From assembly GCA_030045935.1 (NCBI GenBank), contig JASIEN010000050.1:1-6488 (forward strand): a stretch of DNA of 6,488 nt, written 5' to 3'. Shown piece after piece: positions 1-5,254 of the stretch; position 1 is the first letter of the stretch; the number at the start of each line of letters is the position of its first letter. The notes below the pieces were generated by a model. It did not search any database, was not told where the DNA came from, and saw only the letters and a program-made list of their open reading frames with translations. The translations under genes were made by a program, and so were the position numbers. This DNA is from Candidatus Sulfotelmatobacter sp. GTDB taxonomy: Bacteria; Acidobacteriota; Terriglobia; Terriglobales; Acidobacteriaceae.

Positions 1-2
1 TG

Positions 3-320
3 GCTGGCGGTCTTTCTTCTCATTTTTATTCCGTCCAGTTTACGGGCTCCGGTAAGGAGCTACGCGAACGCATTGCCGGGAACAAACCGCAGGCAGTGGT
101 TCTCGATCTCGAATGTTCCGGCCTGAGCGAACTGCAGAACCTGCATCACGATTTCCCTTCGCTGCCGATCGTGTGCACGCACCGCGTGCCTGACGAAGAA
201 TTATGGATTGCCGCGCTGGACGCGGGCGCCAGCGATATGTGTGCCACCGATGATGTGCAGCACGTGCTGAGCTCGGTGCTGCGCAATCTGGCCCTGTCGA
301 ATCCGCCTATCGCGGCCTGA
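3..320 (+). CDS. Receiver-like (CheY-fold) protein, 3' part only, probably degenerate
   Basis: The frame is open from the first bases of the window, so the gene starts upstream; the GTG at 96 is internal. About 105 residues are visible. The pattern fits the back two thirds of a response-regulator receiver domain: VVLDLE at codons 96-113 matches the strand bearing the phospho-acceptor Asp (codon 105-107), PIVCTH supplies the conserved Thr/Ser, and ALDAGASDMC matches the usual ALxAGADDYL. Where receivers have the Lys-Pro pair, this protein has Thr-Asp (CATDD), so the conserved Lys is absent. No output domain follows; the protein ends about 17 residues after the last predicted helix. It is therefore probably a stand-alone receiver. 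Loss of Lys suggests non-canonical or absent phosphorylation signalling (inference). A terminator follows directly. The fold call is fairly secure; the partner and role are unknown. Confidence 0.68.
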   Translation, partial: AGGLSSHFYSVQFTGSGKELRERIAGNKPQAVVLDLECSGLSELQNLHHDFPSLPIVCTHRVPDEELWIAALDAGASDMCATDDVQHVLSSVLRNLALSNPPIAA

Positions 321-342
321 GTGAAGTATTAGTTTCTTACGG

Positions 343-370
343 AGAGGACGCTGAACAGCGTCCTCTTTTT
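343..370 (+). terminator. Rho-independent terminator after the receiver-like gene
   Basis: A perfect 10-bp stem (343-352 with 357-366) closes a GAAC tetraloop and runs into a T tract (366-370). It starts 22 bases after the upstream stop codon. It separates that gene from the ispA group, so ispA needs its own promoter. Confidence 0.92.
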
Positions 371-414
371 GCTAATCTCCATTCCCTTCTGTCATTCGTC
401 CTGCGTCGCCTTGT

Positions 415-420
415 TATACT
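415..420 (+). promoter_or_regulatory. Putative -10 hexamer (TATACT) for the ispA operon
   Basis: TATACT differs from the sigma-70 -10 consensus TATAAT at one base. It lies after the terminator and 9 bases before the ispA ATG. No good -35 hexamer is seen at the expected distance (around 392-397). Transcription would be expected to start at about 426-430, at or just before the start codon, and no Shine-Dalgarno sequence is present between. This is the arrangement of a leaderless or nearly leaderless mRNA. Confidence 0.45.
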
Positions 421-429
421 CACAGCGCG

Positions 430-1311
430 ATGCTGCAAGACACTCTTAAACAAGGGCAGGCACTCACGGATGCCGCGCTCGACCGGCTGATTCCCAAAGA
501 AACGCAATACCCGGTTTCGATTCACAAAGCGATGCGACACAGTGTATTCGCCGGTGGCAAGCGCCTGCGTCCGATTCTGTGCATGGAAGCCGGGCGGATG
601 ATTGCGGGCTCGCTGCCTGCAGGGATCGACGAACTGGGAGCGGCGATTGAGATGCTGCACACCTATTCGCTGATCCACGACGATCTTCCCGCCCTCGACA
701 ACGACGATCTGCGGCGCGGCCGCCCCACCTGCCACAAAGTTTTCGGCGAGGCGCTGGCGATCCTGGCGGGAGACGCGTTGCAGACGCAGGCGTACGAAGT
801 GTTGTCGCGGCTGGCGTGCTCAGCCGATGCACGCGTGCGCATCATCGAAGAGATCGCCCGCGGCACAGGCACAATCGACGGCATGATCGGCGGGCAGGTC
901 GTCGACCTCGAAGCCGAGCGCTCCCGGCCCACGGCCGAGATGCTGGAGTACATTCACAGGGCCAAGACGGCCGCGCTGATTACGGCCAGCCTGATCAGCG
1001 GCGGACTTTATGCGGGCGCGAGCGATCGCGACATAGAAAAATTGCGCGCATTCGGCAAATCGATCGGCCTGGCGTTTCAGATTGTTGATGACGTGCTTGA
1101 TGTGACCCAAACTTCGGAACAACTCGGGAAAACCGCAGGGAAAGACACGGCGGCGCAGAAGGCGACGTATCCGGCGCTTTTCGGGGTCGAGGAGTCCTTG
1201 CGGAAGGCCGATTCGCTGGTCGAAGCCGCTTTCACGCAGCTGGATACCTTCGGTGAACGCGCTGCAATCCTGAAGGAGCTGGCCAGATTTCTGATCGAGC
1301 GGAAGAAATAA
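430..1311 (+). CDS. ispA: Short-chain polyprenyl (farnesyl / geranylgeranyl) diphosphate synthase
   Basis: This 293-residue trans-prenyltransferase adds isopentenyl diphosphate to an allylic diphosphate to make C15 or C20 chains in the cytoplasm, feeding quinone, carotenoid, hopanoid and undecaprenyl synthesis. Visible motifs in order are AGGKRLRP (41-48), the first Asp-rich motif DDLPALD (84-90, DDx4D as in bacterial FPP synthases) followed by NDDLRRGRPTCH, GGQVVDLE (154-161), and the second Asp-rich motif DDVLD (220-224). GKTAGKD and KATYPALFG follow, as is usual. Tyr79 sits five residues before the first motif, as in E. coli IspA, so the product is short-chain; C15 versus C20 cannot be decided. 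Length matches the family. ATG 430 is the first usual start codon after an in-frame stop at 373. No Shine-Dalgarno sequence precedes it. It is first in a tight run with the GNAT and bshB1 genes; dxs and xseB, frequent neighbours elsewhere, are not here. Confidence 0.93.
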   Translation: MLQDTLKQGQALTDAALDRLIPKETQYPVSIHKAMRHSVFAGGKRLRPILCMEAGRMIAGSLPAGIDELGAAIEMLHTYSLIHDDLPALDNDDLRRGRPTCHKVFGEALAILAGDALQTQAYEVLSRLACSADARVRIIEEIARGTGTIDGMIGGQVVDLEAERSRPTAEMLEYIHRAKTAALITASLISGGLYAGASDRDIEKLRAFGKSIGLAFQIVDDVLDVTQTSEQLGKTAGKDTAAQKATYPALFGVEESLRKADSLVEAAFTQLDTFGERAAILKELARFLIERKK

Positions 1312-1850
1312 TGCTCCCGACGCTGGAAACCGCGAGGCTGAAACTTCGTCCTTACAGCGACGCTGACATCGCCGCATTACTGCCTTTGATTGGCGCGCGT
1401 GAGGTGGCAGCCACCACGCTGCGCATTCCGCACCCCTACACGGAGCAGGACGCGAAAGATTTTATTGCGCACACACGGAGCGGGCCCGAAATTCGGCTGG
1501 CGATCACGCTGCGCGCGGAGGGATGCCTGATTGGTGGTGTCGGCCTCCGCCCTACCGATGCCCATAGACACGCCGAACTAGGTTACTGGTTGGGCCTTCC
1601 CCACTGGGGAAAGGGTTTTGCTACCGAGGCGGCGCGCGAAATGCTGCGCTACGGATTCGAAAATGTTGGTTTTCATCGCATTTTTGCCTCGCACTTCAAG
1701 GGCAACATTGCCTCGGGCAGGGTTTTGAAAAAACTTGGCATGCGTTACGAAGGCTGCCAGCGCGAACATATCTGCAAGTGGGATCAGCTAATCGACCTGG
1801 AACTTTACGGAATGCTGCGGCGTGAGTGGCCGCCTGCCCCGGTAGAATAA
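1311..1850 (+). CDS. GNAT-family N-acetyltransferase (RimJ/RimL-like)
   Basis: This 179-residue protein has the single GNAT domain of the RimJ/RimL type, which transfers acetyl from acetyl-CoA to an amine such as a protein N-terminus or a small molecule. The N-terminus ETARLKLRPYSDAD (6-19) is the usual first strand and helix. ELGYWLGLPHWGKGFATEA (89-107) holds the acetyl-CoA loop (W-G-K-G-F-A). NIASGRVLKKLGMRYEG (132-148) is the conserved C-terminal signature, with Asn132 and Ser135. The start codon shares its A with the ispA stop codon (TAATG), so translation is probably coupled. GGAAG at 1301-1305 could act as a weak Shine-Dalgarno. The substrate cannot be read from the sequence. Its place between an isoprenoid gene and bshB1 does not prove a role in either pathway. 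Confidence 0.9.
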   Translation: MLPTLETARLKLRPYSDADIAALLPLIGAREVAATTLRIPHPYTEQDAKDFIAHTRSGPEIRLAITLRAEGCLIGGVGLRPTDAHRHAELGYWLGLPHWGKGFATEAAREMLRYGFENVGFHRIFASHFKGNIASGRVLKKLGMRYEGCQREHICKWDQLIDLELYGMLRREWPPAPVE

Positions 1851-1861
1851 CTGATGGAGGT

Positions 1862-1875
1862 GCGGCCAGAGCCGC
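1862..1875 (+). promoter_or_regulatory. Small hairpin between Shine-Dalgarno and bshB1 start
   Basis: GCGGC-CAGA-GCCGC forms a perfect 5-bp stem with a 4-base loop. It begins right after a strong GGAGGT (1856-1861), which itself follows the GNAT stop by 5 bases. The best bshB1 ATG (1889) is 27 bases past the GGAGGT, too far for normal initiation. With the hairpin folded, 13 unpaired bases remain between them. The stem is seen; its use in initiation is inference. Confidence 0.4.
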
Positions 1876-1888
1876 GATTTGCTCCAAC

Positions 1889-2659
1889 ATGTCGAAGACA
1901 ACTCTCGACATTCTCGCCATCGCCGCGCACCGCGACGACGTGGAACAAACCTGCGGTGGCACGCTGCTCAAAGCCGCCCAACGCGGGCAGCGCACCGGCA
2001 TTCTTGATCTGACGCAGGGCGAGATGGGCACGCGCGGCACAGCGGAAGATCGCGCCCGCGAAGCAGCCGATGCCGCCAAAATACTCGGCGTGGGCTGGCG
2101 GCGAGCGCTCGACATTCCCGACGGGCGCGTCGAGAACACGTGGGAAAATCGTCTGAAGGTCGCAGCGGTTATTCGGGAAACACGGCCGCGGGTGGTGATC
2201 CTACCCTATTGGAAGGGACGGCATCCCGATCACTACACAAGTTCGGTGCTGGGGTATGAGGCATGTTTTCTCGCGGGGCTCGCCAAACTGGATCCGGCAG
2301 CAGCCCTCAACTCAGTTGCCGGCAAGGAACAAACCCCCGTGCCGCTTAATCTTCCTCCACATCGGCCCTTCAAGATCATCTACGCCACGCTCTACTACGA
2401 TGTGCGGCCTAGCTTCGTCGTCGATATCAGTGAGCAGTTTGAGAAAAAGTTCGCATCCATCCTCGCCTACAAGTCGCAGTTCAGCGATCAGGAGGTGGGA
2501 AAGGATTTGTTCCCCGCCCAGGCTGAGATTCGCGCACGCGTGGAATCGATGGCGCGCTACTACGGCATGTTGGCCGGTGTGACATTTGCCGAGCCGTTTT
2601 TGCAGAAAGAAGTTGGGTTGGTGGAGGACTTGCTGGCAGTTCCGGTGAAGTCGATCTAA
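1889..2659 (+). CDS. bshB1: Bacillithiol biosynthesis deacetylase BshB1-type (PIG-L/LmbE family)
   Basis: Predicted zinc enzyme of 256 residues that removes acetyl from N-acetylglucosaminyl-malate, the second step of bacillithiol synthesis in the cytoplasm. The N-terminus DILAIAAHRDDVEQTCGGT (7-25) is the PIG-L signature, with predicted zinc ligands His14 and Asp17 and catalytic Asp16; Arg15 stands where most members have Pro (AHPDD). RHPDH (111-115) carries the third zinc ligand, His115. DLTQGEMGTRGT, the D-I-P-D-G-R segment (75-80), PHRPFKIIYA and the C-terminal AYKSQF and GVTFAEPF match BshB1 in order. I chose ATG 1889 because family proteins begin a few residues before this strand. The same frame opens at ATG 1826, overlapping the GNAT gene, and would add 21 unlike residues. 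BshA and BshC genes are not in the window, so the pathway is inferred from family. A general LmbE amidase is the alternative. Confidence 0.85.
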   Translation: MSKTTLDILAIAAHRDDVEQTCGGTLLKAAQRGQRTGILDLTQGEMGTRGTAEDRAREAADAAKILGVGWRRALDIPDGRVENTWENRLKVAAVIRETRPRVVILPYWKGRHPDHYTSSVLGYEACFLAGLAKLDPAAALNSVAGKEQTPVPLNLPPHRPFKIIYATLYYDVRPSFVVDISEQFEKKFASILAYKSQFSDQEVGKDLFPAQAEIRARVESMARYYGMLAGVTFAEPFLQKEVGLVEDLLAVPVKSI

Positions 2660-2674
2660 GATCGCTGGCTCGCT

Positions 2675-3439
2675 CTACTTGCTGCGCCTGGCATTCTTGT
2701 ACTCAAGCTGCAAAGCATCAAAGCGATCTGAATTTTCTGGGTTCTTTGCCTGTCCCATTTTCCAGCACCTTGAAAATGTGTCGCCGAACTGAGCGTTTTT
2801 TCTTATCGAATCTTCTACCAGCGGAAAGAATCGAGTGAAATCATGTGCTAGTAAATGCTCGAGCAGCAGGACGCCGATTGCCGTCCGCAGGTCTTCGTCA
2901 TCACTCGTTCCCCAGCGAAGAATGAACGGCCAGATCGCATCCGGCTCTTCTTCGATGAAGTCCTCGATCCGCATGATGGCTTGCCATCGCGGATCGCGTT
3001 CTCCATCGGGGGCGACCTGCCCCGGCAAAATTTCCTCGGCGCGCCTGATCGCCTCTCGAACATCGATTACATCGAGCGGTTTGAGATCTGCCGGTTCGTG
3101 GTGAGCCGTAACGTCTTCTCGGTCTCTCTTGGTCTCCCTTGCAAGCCGATGTTCTGCTGGAAGATATGCTTCGGCGCGCTTCAGTACGGCTGCAGCCTGT
3201 TCGATGGCCTCAGTCGCCCTTCGCTCCATGTATCTGGCCGCGGCCTGACGTAAGAATGCCTGGCTATCTACAAAGCCAAATAACTCCCGTTCCAGAAGCT
3301 CGCGTGTGGCTGCGACGGACGCATCTGCTTCTTCGATTCTTCTGCGAAGATCACTCAGCACCGGGACCTGGATTCCCGCTTCGGTTTGGACCTCATCGAT
3401 CCACCCGAGCATAAACGGTTTCCACTCGGAAAGCTTCAT
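2675..3439 (-). CDS. Unrecognised protein: coiled-coil-like N-terminus, all-helical (HEAT-like?) C-terminus
   Basis: I do not recognise a named family. The 254-residue product has no signal peptide or membrane segment and is rich in charged residues and Ala. Residues 28-105 are nearly all helix-forming and Glu/Arg/Ala rich, suggesting a coiled coil or long helical hairpin. Residues 106-125 are a polar linker with HHEP. Residues 126-232 are a compact helical region with many aromatics (RWQAIMRIEDFIEEEPDAIW, FILRWG, FTRFFPLVED, FGDTFSRCWKMG), resembling one or two HEAT-type repeats by eye. The chosen ATG lies 10 bases after the methyltransferase stop on the same strand, so the two are probably co-transcribed. 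The frame stays open upstream to 3685, but that part lies inside the methyltransferase gene and reads as low-quality shadow. No strong Shine-Dalgarno is seen. It converges on bshB1 with a 15-base gap. Confidence 0.72.
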   Translation of the reverse strand: MKLSEWKPFMLGWIDEVQTEAGIQVPVLSDLRRRIEEADASVAATRELLERELFGFVDSQAFLRQAAARYMERRATEAIEQAAAVLKRAEAYLPAEHRLARETKRDREDVTAHHEPADLKPLDVIDVREAIRRAEEILPGQVAPDGERDPRWQAIMRIEDFIEEEPDAIWPFILRWGTSDDEDLRTAIGVLLLEHLLAHDFTRFFPLVEDSIRKNAQFGDTFSRCWKMGQAKNPENSDRFDALQLEYKNARRSK

Positions 3440-3449
3440 CTGAAGATCG

Positions 3450-4127
3450 CTACTTCTTCCACGCCACGGCCAACCCATCCCGAATCGGCAGAATCGTGGT
3501 AAAGAATTCCCCCGACTTGTACAGCGCACGATTGAATTCGAGAATGGCTTTGGTTCGTGGGTCTTTCGGAGTTTTCTCGGCCACGCGGCCGCTCCACAAA
3601 ACGTTGTCCGTGATAAATAATCCGCCTTTACGCAGGCGTGATGGAGCGAGACGCAACACGCGCGGATAATCCTCTTTGTCGACATCGTTGAAGATCACGT
3701 CGAACTGCTGCTTTTGCTCCGAGAGAAGCTCGAGCGCATCGCCAACATGCAACGTAACCCGACTAGAAACACCGGCTCGGTCAAAATAGCGCCGGGCGCG
3801 CTCGGCATTTTTTGCGTCACCGTCCGTATAAAAGACGTGACCGCGCTCACCGACGGCCTGCGCCCACCAGATCGTCGAATATCCGATGGCTGAGCCTAGC
3901 TCGAACACGGTTCTCGCTTCGATCATCCTAGCGAGTTGCTCCAGCACTCGCGCCACGGCGGGGCCAACGATGGGGATATCGTGTTCCGAGGCATATTCCT
4001 CCATCTCGGCCAGCACCGGGTCGCGCGGGGGCAGCATGGAGTACAGATAATTGTCGACCGCTTCCGCTGTGATGAAATTATCGAGCCGCCACCGCGGCTT
4101 GTCTTTTCTGGTTTTGCTTTGGGTCAT
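3450..4127 (-). CDS. Class I SAM-dependent O-methyltransferase (Methyltransf_3 / CCoAOMT-like)
   Basis: This 225-residue cytoplasmic enzyme should transfer methyl from S-adenosylmethionine to a hydroxyl, usually of a catechol-like substrate, with a divalent metal. FELGSAIGYSTIWWA (75-89) is the SAM-binding motif I. YTDGD (100-104) follows at the second strand. HVGDALELL (127-135) is the adenine-side motif. FNDVDKEDYP (146-155) matches the IDADKxNY metal motif, with Asp148 as predicted ligand and Lys151 conserved. DNVLWSGRV (174-182) supplies the other ligands, Asp174 and Asn175. The helical N-terminal segment ITAEAVDNYLYSMLPPRDPVLAEM is typical of this family. Length matches the bacterial members. 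A weak GGGA lies 7 bases before ATG 4127. The unrecognised gene follows 10 bases downstream. The natural substrate is unknown. Confidence 0.92.
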   Translation of the reverse strand: MTQSKTRKDKPRWRLDNFITAEAVDNYLYSMLPPRDPVLAEMEEYASEHDIPIVGPAVARVLEQLARMIEARTVFELGSAIGYSTIWWAQAVGERGHVFYTDGDAKNAERARRYFDRAGVSSRVTLHVGDALELLSEQKQQFDVIFNDVDKEDYPRVLRLAPSRLRKGGLFITDNVLWSGRVAEKTPKDPRTKAILEFNRALYKSGEFFTTILPIRDGLAVAWKK

Positions 4128-4162
4128 TTGTTTTTCCCGGTAGAAAATGACTCAGGTACATC

Positions 4163-4219
4163 GTGGACTAAAGCCCACACTCCTGCCAGCTGAGCGGCTC
4201 GGCTGAAGCCGTGCCCTTC
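4163..4219 (-). repeat. Bipartite palindromic (REP-like) element, copy A
   Basis: There are two palindromes about 20 bases apart. One is GTGGaCTAAAGcCCAC (4163-4178, one A-C mismatch). The other is GGC-t-CGGCT-GA-AGCCG-t-GCC (4196-4215), followed by CTTC. Read on the minus strand it begins GAAGGGCACGGCTTCAGCCG, which matches 18 of 20 bases of copy B at 5089-5108 on the plus strand. It lies between the hydrolase and methyltransferase genes. The size and architecture are those of REP/BIME-type intergenic elements. Confidence 0.7.
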
Positions 4220-4221
4220 AT

Positions 4222-4268
4222 AACTGTCTCGCAAACTGATTTGCGAGATGCCTGGAGTGCATCCAGTT
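4222..4268 (-). other. Structured element with a perfect 9-bp arm, 3' of the hydrolase gene
   Basis: The segment can fold as a three-way junction. The outer stem is AACTG (4222-4226) with CAGTT (4264-4268). The main arm is TCTCGCAAA-CTGA-TTTGCGAGA (4227-4248), a perfect 9-bp stem with a 4-base loop. A second small arm is TGC with GCA (4249-4251 with 4259-4261); an alternative is CTGGA with TCCAG (4252-4256 with 4262-4266). It begins just past the hydrolase stop. No T tract follows the main arm on either strand, so it is not a classic intrinsic terminator. It may protect the mRNA 3' end or help Rho-dependent or bidirectional termination (inference). Confidence 0.55.
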
Positions 4269-4269
4269 C

Positions 4270-4986
4270 CTATGCGGCCTCGCGCTCGCCAATGCTTACT
4301 CCCGGTTTCATCGTCAAGATCTCCACGCCTTTGACCAGCTTTTGCAGGTCGCTCGGACTGCCCGTCAACACGGGGAAAGTGCCGAAGTGCATAGGGATGA
4401 CGGTTTTCGGCTTCAGCAGATTAATGGCATAGGCCGCCTCGCGCGGCCCCATCGTGAAGTGATCGCCGATCGGCAAGATGGCGATTTCGGGCGCGTAGAG
4501 TTCACGAATGATGGCCATATCGCCGAACACATTCGTGTCGCCGGCGTGGTAGATCTTCACGCCATTTTCGAATTCCACCACATATCCGCAAGCCTCGCCA
4601 CCGTAAATCATCTGGTCGCCATCCTGAATGCCGCAGGAATGGTCGGCGTGCACCATGGTGATTTTGATATCGCCAACCTTCTGCGTGCCTCCCTTGTTCA
4701 TCATCGATGTCTGTTTCGCGCCTTTCTTTTCCAGCCAGCCGCACAGCTCGGGCATCCCGACCACCAGAGGATTGTGCTCCCTGATAATCTCGACCGCATC
4801 GCCAATGTGATCTCCGTGGCCGTGCGTGCAGAGCAGCACGTCAACTTTCTTCACTTTTTTTTCTGAGGCTGGACAAGCAGGATTATTCATGATCCAGGGA
4901 TCGATAATGATGGTGCGACCGGCGGGAGTAACGATGCGAAAGGTGGCATGGCCCAGCCAGGTAAGTTGAATGCTTTTCAGGTTCAT
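4270..4986 (-). CDS. UPF0173-type metal-dependent hydrolase (metallo-beta-lactamase fold)
   Basis: The 238-residue protein shows the metallo-beta-lactamase pattern of the UPF0173/UlaG-like group, cytoplasmic two-metal hydrolases whose substrates are mostly unknown. It begins with the strand LTWLGHATFRI (8-18) and DPW (29-31). CTHGHGDHIGDA (53-64) is the HxHxDH metal motif, with His55, His57, Asp59 and His60. VHADHS (112-117) supplies the next His, probably His116. YHAGDTNVFGDM (146-157) gives the bridging Asp150. PMHFGTFPVLTG (198-209) gives His200. All predicted ligands are present and length is normal. ATG 4986 is supported by GGGAG (complement of 4993-4997) 6 bases upstream, the clearest Shine-Dalgarno on this strand. 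It stands alone, 142 bases from the methyltransferase gene and divergent from hpt. Inverted palindromic elements flank it on both sides. Confidence 0.92.
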   Translation of the reverse strand: MNLKSIQLTWLGHATFRIVTPAGRTIIIDPWIMNNPACPASEKKVKKVDVLLCTHGHGDHIGDAVEIIREHNPLVVGMPELCGWLEKKGAKQTSMMNKGGTQKVGDIKITMVHADHSCGIQDGDQMIYGGEACGYVVEFENGVKIYHAGDTNVFGDMAIIRELYAPEIAILPIGDHFTMGPREAAYAINLLKPKTVIPMHFGTFPVLTGSPSDLQKLVKGVEILTMKPGVSIGEREAA

Positions 4987-5047
4987 AATTTTCTCCCTTG
5001 CTTCTTTACAGCCTGCACAGAGAGCGAATTCGTTGATGAGTGCCAGA

Positions 5048-5063
5048 TACTGAGTACTGGGTA
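5048..5063 (+). repeat. GAGTAC-type intergenic repeat, left copy
   Basis: TACTGAGTACTGGGTA contains the palindromic core AGTACT. Bases 5052-5063 are the exact reverse complement of 5839-5850, downstream of hpt. It lies in the divergent hydrolase-hpt gap. Confidence 0.6.
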
Positions 5064-5088
5064 GTTTGTCTCATAAAATGGGATTGTG

Positions 5089-5150
5089 GAAGGGCACGGC
5101 TTTAGCCCTGCCGCCAGACGCACCAACCATGCGGCGCCTTAGCCTCTGAG
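5089..5150 (+). repeat. Bipartite palindromic (REP-like) element, copy B
   Basis: GAAGGGCACGGCTTTAGCCC (5089-5108) matches copy A in inverted orientation at 18 of 20 bases. The first palindrome is GGCA-c-GGCT-TT-AGCC-c-TGCC (5093-5112), a stem with one C-C mismatch. After a spacer of about 18 bases comes a decayed second palindrome around CCTTAGCC (5131-5150). Order and spacing mirror copy A. It sits upstream of both the hydrolase and hpt. Confidence 0.68.
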
Positions 5151-5238
5151 GACGCTGCAAACCTTCTCGATTCATTGCCAAACAGCCCCTCAGTTCCTGA
5201 CGAAGTGTGAATTCCGCCGGGCCCGCGAGCGCTCTTAG

Positions 5239-5246
5239 TTTAATAT
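5239..5246 (+). promoter_or_regulatory. Putative -10 region (TTTAAT/TAATAT) for hpt
   Basis: TAATAT (5241-5246), or the overlapping TTTAAT (5239-5244), stands out in GC-rich surroundings and ends 8 bases before the hpt ATG. No Shine-Dalgarno sequence lies between and no convincing -35 hexamer is visible. The spacing mirrors that at ispA and suggests transcription starting at or next to the start codon. Confidence 0.42.
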
Positions 5247-5254
5247 GAAACGCC

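Noticed and set aside
820..1377. 185-codon open frame on the minus strand across ispA
   Set aside because: It lies antisense within ispA and reads as Arg/Gly/Ser-rich low-complexity protein with no motif. The sense frame has all the synthase motifs, so this is a shadow of a GC-rich gene.
1826..1888. N-terminal extension of bshB1 overlapping the GNAT gene
   Set aside because: The 21 extra residues do not resemble the family, whose members start just before the AHPDD-type strand. ATG 1889 is preferred, though the missing close Shine-Dalgarno leaves some doubt.
2652..2664. CGATC-TAA-GATCG palindrome around the bshB1 stop codon as a terminator
   Set aside because: A 5-bp stem with a 3-base loop and no T tract on either strand is too weak to call. 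No convincing terminator is visible in the 15-base convergent gap.
3440..3685. Upstream extension of the unrecognised minus-strand gene
   Set aside because: The added 82 residues lie inside the methyltransferase gene in another frame and are Cys/Arg-rich shadow sequence. The ATG at 3439 directly after the methyltransferase stop is the natural start.
4342..4866. 174-codon plus-strand frame opposite the hydrolase gene
   Set aside because: It is fully antisense to a gene with all metallo-beta-lactamase metal ligands, and its His-rich sequence mirrors the codons of that gene.
4128..5254. CRISPR array or insertion sequence as the source of the repeats
   Set aside because: The repeats are few, inverted, unevenly spaced and imperfect, and no transposase or cas gene is present. 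They fit small palindromic elements instead.
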